A stretch of DNA of 18,304 nucleotides from an uncultured Collinsella sp. Lineage in GTDB: Bacteria > Actinomycetota > Coriobacteriia > Coriobacteriales > Coriobacteriaceae. This document shows, one piece after another, positions 14,354-18,304 of this stretch; the stretch's first letter is position 1, and the number at the start of each line of letters is the position of its first letter. The notes beneath the pieces were generated by a model. It searched no databases. It was given only the letters and a program-made list of their open reading frames with translations, and was not told the origin of the DNA. Location of the stretch: positions 1 to 18,304 of the forward strand of contig CAAENY010000120.1 of the NCBI GenBank assembly GCA_900757465.1, written 5' to 3'. The position numbers were made by a program, and so were the translations under genes.

Positions 14354-14464
14354 CACTGGGGGCTGTTTGTAACTACCATACTATCCGTGGTCGCACGCGC
14401 CGCACCCGGCAGTCCGGCGAGCGGTGCAAAACCGCTCATGGACGGCGGGTAAGTAACAAGCGTA
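14354..14464. other. Non-coding stretch between trxA and its terminator
   Basis: These 111 bases follow the trxA stop codon. A perfect small hairpin, GAGCGGT / ACCGCTC, sits at 14419-14425 and 14431-14437 with loop GCAAA, in a GC-rich neighbourhood (14394-14451) that can pair in several ways. It could be a long 3' untranslated region or a small RNA; I cannot assign it. Confidence 0.4.
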
Positions 14465-14785
14465 TTACAGATGCTTCTCCAGCAGCGCCTGCAGCCTCGC
14501 CTTGGGCAGAGCGCCAACCGAGCGGTCAATCTCTTCGCCGTTCTTAAACACAATCAGCGTGGGGATGCTCATGACGCCATACTTCATGGCCAGGTCCTGG
14601 TTGTCGTCGACGTTGCATTTGGCAACGGCAAGCTTGCCCGCCAGCTCATCGGCAACCTCGTCAACGATGGGCGAGAGGGATCGACAGGGCCCGCACCACG
14701 GTGCCCAAAAATCGACCAGCACGGGCAGGCTGTCGTTAACGACGGAATCGAAATTCTCGGGGGTAATCTGCTTAATGTCAGCCAT
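14465..14785 (-). CDS. trxA: Thioredoxin
   Basis: This 106-aa cytoplasmic disulfide reductase has the redox site WCGPC with Cys31 and Cys34 in VDFWAPWCGPC. The conserved cis-Pro is in VMSIPTLIVF, and the C-terminal GALPKARLQALLEKHL helix is present. Length matches classical thioredoxin. The open frame continues upstream, but GGAGG 6 bases before 14785 marks the start. It is monocistronic: its terminator lies at 14321-14353 and its promoter region is shared with a divergent gene. Thioredoxin reductase is not adjacent. Confidence 0.95.
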   Translation of the reverse strand: MADIKQITPENFDSVVNDSLPVLVDFWAPWCGPCRSLSPIVDEVADELAGKLAVAKCNVDDNQDLAMKYGVMSIPTLIVFKNGEEIDRSVGALPKARLQALLEKHL

Positions 14786-14921
14786 GGTGACCTCCATAAT
14801 GCGACGCGGCTTGGCCGCGTAAAACTCAGTACGACCGTGCTTATACCCAGCCGCCCGCAAAGCAACCACTCGCGGGCAGCTCTTTTATATAATGGTGGGC
14901 ACGCAAACGATTGGAGAGCGC
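14786..14921. promoter_or_regulatory. Divergent promoter region of trxA and the 191-aa protein gene
   Basis: On the plus strand TATAAT is at 14888-14893, about 29 bases before the start at 14922. On the minus strand TATAAG is at 14840-14845, about 55 bases before trxA. A dyad GCCCGC / GCGGGC (14853-14858, 14872-14877) lies between the two -10 boxes and could be an operator. In the trxA leader a perfect hairpin ACGCGGC / GCCGCGT is at 14804-14820. Neither -35 box is close to consensus. Confidence 0.5.
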
Positions 14922-15497
14922 ATGTCCACGTCACAAAGCCAGAAAAAAGAAGCCATCGCCCAGGCGGCCGAGCAGGAGCTCACATCGCTTGCGGTCCGTG
15001 GCGTGCGTATCGCGGGCAACGCGTGCTCGCCGATCGTGCTGGTCAAAGGCGATTTGGACGAGGCCGAGCGTTCGGGTGGCGAGCTTGCCGCCGGCCCGGA
15101 TGGCGCGGCGTTGCGCAAGGCGCTTGGGGCCATCGGCTACGCGCCCGAGGATTTTTGCGTGCTGGCAAGCGTCGCCGGCGCAGGCGACGGAGCGGTCGCG
15201 GTGGGCGAGACTCTGCCGTGCGAGCTGTTCCGTGAGGCGCTTGAGGCTTTGGACCCCGAGGCGGTGCTACTGCTCGACAACAACGCGGCTGACGCCATGC
15301 GCGAGACCTACGCCGATATGCTCGTGGCGATCGATGACTTCGACACCGCCATGCTCAAGCCCGGCCTGGTCGCCCATGTGCAGGGCCGCCGCGTGCTCGC
15401 GCTCGACGGCTTTGAGGCGGCACTCACCGACAAGGCCGCTAAGCAGCGCATGTGGGCATACATCAAGCAACTGACCCCGGCGGCCGCTCCGCTGTAG
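14922..15497 (+). CDS. Unassigned 191-aa protein, possible degenerate uracil-DNA-glycosylase fold
   Basis: No sure family. The order of segments recalls family-4-type uracil-DNA glycosylases. SPIVLVKGDLDEAE (residues 36-49) takes the place of the usual PxxFVGEAPG. GPDGAALRKALGAIGYAPEDF (58-78) is like the G-x-AG-x-LL-x-x-x-L-x-x-IGL-x-R-x-D segment. LEALDPEAVLLLDNNAADAM (107-126) is like the L-x-x-x-P-x-V-x-x-x-LG segment. The catalytic motif and the iron-sulfur Cys residues of that family are missing, so it is probably not an active glycosylase. GGAGAG before the ATG at 14922 selects this start over the one at 14892, which overlaps the -10 box. Soluble, with no signal peptide. Confidence 0.75.
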   Translation: MSTSQSQKKEAIAQAAEQELTSLAVRGVRIAGNACSPIVLVKGDLDEAERSGGELAAGPDGAALRKALGAIGYAPEDFCVLASVAGAGDGAVAVGETLPCELFREALEALDPEAVLLLDNNAADAMRETYADMLVAIDDFDTAMLKPGLVAHVQGRRVLALDGFEAALTDKAAKQRMWAYIKQLTPAAAPL

Positions 15498-15561
15498 CGG
15501 ATTGGCGCCGGCGAGCGATTGCCTGGCGGGCAAGGCGCGCCTCGAGATCGGCGCCGCACTT
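15498..15561. other. Short gap between convergent genes
   Basis: These 64 bases lie between the stops of the 191-aa protein and the sensor kinase. A short stem TTGCC / GGCAA around 15519-15533 and GC-rich dyads are present without a T run. They could act as a weak terminator; nothing stronger is seen. Confidence 0.3.
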
Positions 15562-16839
15562 CTACATCACAGCGCGCAGCTCAAACCGATCGCCGCTAAT
15601 GCGGAACTGACAGTTGCCATTCATGCGCTCCACGGCAAGTTTGATGCTCCTGGTGCCAAAGCCGTGGCCCGCATGCCGGGTCACGGGCATGCCGTCGACC
15701 ATGCGCGGCGCGCGGTCAAACGTATTGGAAACTAACAGCAGCAGCTGGCCGTCCTCTAATCGCAGGTCAAGGTCGACGAATCGCTTTCCTTGGGGTGCGG
15801 CGCTTGCGGCGGTGATAGCGTTTTCCAAGGCATTTGAGAGCACGCTAAACAGGTCGGCGTCACCTACGTGGATGGTTTCGGGTACGGCGGCGCGCAGGTT
15901 GGCGGTAATGCCGTTTCTATTGATATCCGAGTTAAATGACGAAAGCGCGATGTTTACGGTCTCGTTGGCGCAGAAGCGGCGTACGGCGGTGCGGTCGCCG
16001 GCTTCGCAGAGTTCGTCGATGCGATCGAGCGCCTCGTCGGTGTGGCCCTCCTCAATTAAAGCGGCCAGGCCGCGTAGGAAGTGGCGCATGTCGTGGCGCA
16101 GAATCGACAGCTCGCGCCCAGATTGACGCCAAGCCTCGAGCTCTTTGATGGCGGCGCTGTCGCGGGTTTCGAGCATCCAGCGCTCTCGCTCGGCGGTTTC
16201 CTTTTCTTCGTATTCACGCAGGTAGACGGCGAGGAACATAAGGTAGAACGCGCAGAGTGCAAAGGCCAAAAACTCAACCGTCACCACCGAGCCCGAGTGG
16301 AACAGCGTGGTGTAGACGTTGGTGGCATAGTCAAAGACGTAATAGACGAGCGGCAGGATTAAAAGGATGCCCAGCTCGGTGGTGCTTTTAATCGCCAAGC
16401 GCGGACCGATGTCGCCGGCCCAATGCAGCAGGACGGCAAAGACGGCGAGTGTGGTCGCGATGCGCGCCAGATAGTACGCGATCTGAGAATCGGTTGCGGC
16501 AAATGCGGCGATGCCCATCCAATTGCTGAACTGGCAGCTCAGATAGGCACTCGTAATGCCGAGCACGGCAAGCAGCGGGCTCAGGCGGTAGCGCGCGCAC
16601 AAATAGATGATGAGCGGCAGATGCACGACGAGCGGATATACCTGGCGGGCGAAAAGCTCTCCGCCGACGGCATTGGCGAGGCCAAATGCGCATCCGGTTA
16701 CGGCGCCGACCAGCACCAGTTCAAGCGCATGACGCCGGTTGATCTCGATACCGCACAGCGCCGCCGAGGCAAAGACGCCAAAGAGCAACGTCGTGGCGTG
16801 GTGGATTGCCCAAAGGATCATTTCGACCGAGGAGACCAT
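15562..16839 (-). CDS. Sensor histidine kinase, GHKL type (AgrC/LytS-like)
   Basis: This 425-aa membrane kinase has five to six hydrophobic segments in residues 8-205, a linker helix, then the kinase core. The phosphoacceptor is His249 in ILRHDMRHFL, the motif of peptide-sensing AgrC/ComD-type kinases. The GHKL ATPase domain has the N box FSVLSNALENAI (Asn336, Asn340) and the G box AGHGFGTRSIK (391-400). The N-terminal region has no extracellular domain, so the signal is probably a small or membrane-embedded molecule. The ATG overlaps the response-regulator stop (TGATG), which suggests coupled translation in the order regulator-kinase. No signal-peptide precursor gene is visible next to it. 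Confidence 0.92.
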   Translation of the reverse strand: MVSSVEMILWAIHHATTLLFGVFASAALCGIEINRRHALELVLVGAVTGCAFGLANAVGGELFARQVYPLVVHLPLIIYLCARYRLSPLLAVLGITSAYLSCQFSNWMGIAAFAATDSQIAYYLARIATTLAVFAVLLHWAGDIGPRLAIKSTTELGILLILPLVYYVFDYATNVYTTLFHSGSVVTVEFLAFALCAFYLMFLAVYLREYEEKETAERERWMLETRDSAAIKELEAWRQSGRELSILRHDMRHFLRGLAALIEEGHTDEALDRIDELCEAGDRTAVRRFCANETVNIALSSFNSDINRNGITANLRAAVPETIHVGDADLFSVLSNALENAITAASAAPQGKRFVDLDLRLEDGQLLLLVSNTFDRAPRMVDGMPVTRHAGHGFGTRSIKLAVERMNGNCQFRISGDRFELRAVM

Positions 16840-17561
16840 CAGTGTCTTCCACCCTCAAAGCGCACCGCAAAGTAGGCGTCTTGGAATCCCTGCTTGCAGC
16901 TGCGCGAAAGCGGGATGCAAGCGCCCGAGCGCATGACGATGTCCGTGCGGTCAAAGTGATCGATATTGCGCAGGTTGACCTGGTGGCTGCGGTGGCATTT
17001 AAAGAAGACCGCGTTTTGCTCCAAGCGGTCCTCGACGCTGCGGAACGACTCGAGTGCCTCGATATCGCGTCCGTCGCGCAGGTGGAAGACCACGTGCTTG
17101 TTGCGCGCCTCGGCATATTCGATGTCGGACAGGCGCAGGGCGTGGTAGCCAAAGGACGTTTTGATCACGAGCTCGTCGGTTGCCGCCGGGCGCATGCTCG
17201 AAAGCTCGTCGAGTAACTGCGCCAGGCGTTCGTAAGTCACGGGCTTGAGCAGATAGTCGAAGGCACGGACCTCGTAGGACTCCAGTGCGAACTCGGGCGA
17301 CGAGGTGAGGAACACCAGGCGCACGGCGGTATCGGCCTGGCGCAATTCGCGTGCGGTGTCCATGCCGTTGACGAGCGGCATGATCATGTCGAGCAGAATG
17401 ATGTCGGCGCGCGATGCGGCATGGCGGGCCAGTAGGTCCTCGCCGCGCGTGACGAGCGCAACATCGACCGCCGTGCCCGTCTCGGTCGACCAACGATCGA
17501 TCATTCGGTGCAGTCTATCTAGAAAAGCGACGTCATCGTCGCAGGCAATAATCTTGAGCAT
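16839..17561 (-). CDS. LytTR-family response regulator
   Basis: This 240-aa regulator has an N-terminal receiver domain (residues 1-120) and a LytTR DNA-binding domain (about 133-235). The receiver has acidic Asp8, Asp9 and Asp10, phospho-acceptor Asp58 in IILLDMIMP, Thr86 and Lys106 in YLLKPVTY. The LytTR domain contains IEYAEARNKHVVFHL and KCHRSHQVNLRNID. The partner is the kinase gene overlapping its stop by one base. AAGGGGG precedes the ATG. LytTR regulators bind pairs of short direct repeats, often at their own promoter; I did not find a convincing pair upstream. Confidence 0.93.
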   Translation of the reverse strand: MLKIIACDDDVAFLDRLHRMIDRWSTETGTAVDVALVTRGEDLLARHAASRADIILLDMIMPLVNGMDTARELRQADTAVRLVFLTSSPEFALESYEVRAFDYLLKPVTYERLAQLLDELSSMRPAATDELVIKTSFGYHALRLSDIEYAEARNKHVVFHLRDGRDIEALESFRSVEDRLEQNAVFFKCHRSHQVNLRNIDHFDRTDIVMRSGACIPLSRSCKQGFQDAYFAVRFEGGRH

Positions 17562-17768
17562 TCGGCCCCCTTAAGTAGTTCGATTTTGCCACATCGGGCA
17601 CGCGCCGCTTGCGGAGGTGCGGACCGTTTGCGCCCCACGGCGTGCAACTCGCGCCAAGCGGTATTGCGGTGGCGAAAGATGCCTCCTGCGCTATCGAGAG
17701 CTCGGCTAGCCTCAGCTTGCCAGTTCAAAAATGGACCTGCCACATGATTGAATCTTTATTTCAACTTT
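17562..17768. other. Intergenic region between response regulator and nadA control site
   Basis: There is no credible gene: the one minus-strand frame here runs into the response regulator and lacks a ribosome binding site. It should contain the promoter of the two-component operon. The best -10 guess is CAAAAT near 17583-17588 on the minus strand, without a good -35. Confidence 0.35.
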
Positions 17769-17812
17769 ACACCTAGGTTTACAGCTGTCTTGTCAGCTGT
17801 AAACCTAGGTGT
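17769..17812. promoter_or_regulatory. Perfect 19-bp-arm palindrome overlapping the nadA promoter
   Basis: ACACCTAGGTTTACAGCTG (17769-17787) and its exact inverse (17794-17812) flank the 6-base centre TCTTGT. The arms contain CCTAGG and CAGCTG, themselves palindromic, so there are nested operator-like units. The probable nadA -35 lies in the centre of the dyad. Position and symmetry fit a repressor of NAD synthesis. Palindromes bound by NiaR/YrxA-type repressors are known at nadA-nadB promoters in other bacteria, but I cannot name the protein here. Confidence 0.7.
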
Positions 17813-17818
17813 CATACT
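17790..17818 (+). promoter_or_regulatory. nadA: Probable nadA promoter
   Basis: The -35 is TTGTCA (17790-17795), a 17-base spacer follows, and the -10 is CATACT (17813-17818). The start would fall near 17825, about 28 bases before the nadA ATG. The -35 and spacer lie wholly inside the palindrome, so a bound protein would block RNA polymerase. Confidence 0.6.
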
Positions 17819-17853
17819 AAAGCCCCAAGATTCGCCAAAAGAGAGGGGCCTTG

Positions 17854-18304
17854 ATGGCACAGAGCGCGAACATGGATGCGTCGGAGCTTGCACGCGATAT
17901 CGCGGCCGGCCTGGCATCGGCAACGACGGCAACGGAGCGCGTGGCACTGGTGCCCGCAGAACTCGTCGAGGCCATTCAGCAACTAAAAACCCAACGTGAC
18001 GCGGTAATCCTGGCGCACTACTACGTGGCGCCCGAGGTCCAAGCCGTTGCCGATTACGTCGGCGACAGCTTCTACCTGGCCAAGCTCGCCAAGAGCCTGC
18101 CACAGCGGACCATCGTGCTGTGCGGCGTGGAGTTTATGGGCGAGAGCGCCAAGCTGCTCAATCCCACTAAGACCGTGCTGCTGCCCGAGCCGGGCGCGGA
18201 CTGCCCCATGGCTCACATGGTCAAGCGCGAGACGGTCGACGCGGCGCGCGCCGAGTACGGCGACGACCTGGCCGTGGTGTGCTACGTCAACTCCACGGTC
18301 GAGA
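17854..18304 (+). CDS. nadA: Quinolinate synthase NadA, N-terminal 150 residues (cut by window end)
   Basis: NadA condenses iminoaspartate with dihydroxyacetone phosphate to quinolinate, the second step of NAD synthesis from aspartate, using a [4Fe-4S] cluster. Visible motifs are VILAHYYVAPEVQAVADYVGDS (His55, Tyr56, Asp71, Ser72; the first substrate domain), IVLCGVEFMGESAKLL with the first cluster ligand Cys90, and VVCYVNST near the cut. About 40 residues precede the conserved core, somewhat long but common. GAGAGGGG lies before the ATG at 17854. nadB and nadC would be expected to the right. The remaining cluster Cys residues lie outside the window. Confidence 0.95.
   Translation, partial: MAQSANMDASELARDIAAGLASATTATERVALVPAELVEAIQQLKTQRDAVILAHYYVAPEVQAVADYVGDSFYLAKLAKSLPQRTIVLCGVEFMGESAKLLNPTKTVLLPEPGADCPMAHMVKRETVDAARAEYGDDLAVVCYVNSTVE

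Noticed and set aside
14244..14400. NikR operator of the E. coli type
   Set aside because: Single GTATG (14259-14263) and CATAC fragments occur, but no pair with GTATGA-N16-TCATAC spacing was found.
14394..14451. tRNA or riboswitch
   Set aside because: No acceptor stem, T-loop or anticodon arm could be laid out, and none of the conserved cores of common riboswitches was recognised.

Overview
The window looks like chromosomal DNA from a GC-rich actinobacterium of the Coriobacteriia, probably a gut Collinsella or a close relative. That placement is an inference from strong G/C third-position bias and from the gene set (beta-glucoside PTS, hydrogenase maturation, NikR, nadA); no rRNA or other marker is present. 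Nearly all of the sequence is coding, with long antisense shadow ORFs.

Left edge (1-1107): the first 12 codons of a probable IS110-family transposase run off the left edge on the minus strand. Next come about 400 non-coding bases holding six alternating copies of a 15-18 bp palindrome-forming motif, then a HAD phosphatase gene. A short second copy of the 3' end of hypE lies at 1231-1287.

Sugar-uptake block (1290-8083): a minus-strand PRD/EIIA transcriptional activator (LicR/MtlR type) is divergent from a plus-strand operon. The operon encodes PTS EIIB, EIIC and EIIA of the lactose/cellobiose family, a GH1 6-phospho-beta-glucosidase and a dedicated HPr-like protein. It ends at a strong hairpin, which is followed at once by a small four-helix membrane protein gene. 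Together these genes would import and phosphorylate a beta-glucoside such as cellobiose and cleave it inside the cell. The divergent intergenic region has three copies of a TTGCCGC-type dyad on an exact 28-bp pitch, plus a half site, just upstream of a candidate promoter. They are plausible binding sites for the activator.

Hydrogenase-maturation block (8319-14243, minus strand): transcription order is an 82-aa small helical protein, nikR (with a His/Cys-rich N-terminal tail), hypF, hypC, hypD, hypE. These make and insert the Fe(CN)2CO group of NiFe hydrogenases. HypA, HypB and hydrogenase structural genes are not in the window. A 70-80 bp inverted-repeat element sits between nikR and hypF.

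The sugar block is flanked by 69-bp direct repeats (1220-1288 and 8308-8376, 64 of 69 identical) made of the last 18 codons of hypE plus a few bases. Four of the five differences are synonymous and one is Ile/Leu. This looks like the footprint of a 7-kb island that entered at the 3' end of hypE, and it is the most notable observation here.

Right part (14465-18304): trxA (minus) is divergent from a 191-aa unassigned protein that resembles a degenerate uracil-DNA-glycosylase fold. Then come a GHKL sensor kinase and a LytTR response regulator (minus, overlapping by one base). Last is the 5' part of nadA (quinolinate synthase), with a 19-bp-arm perfect palindrome overlapping its promoter.
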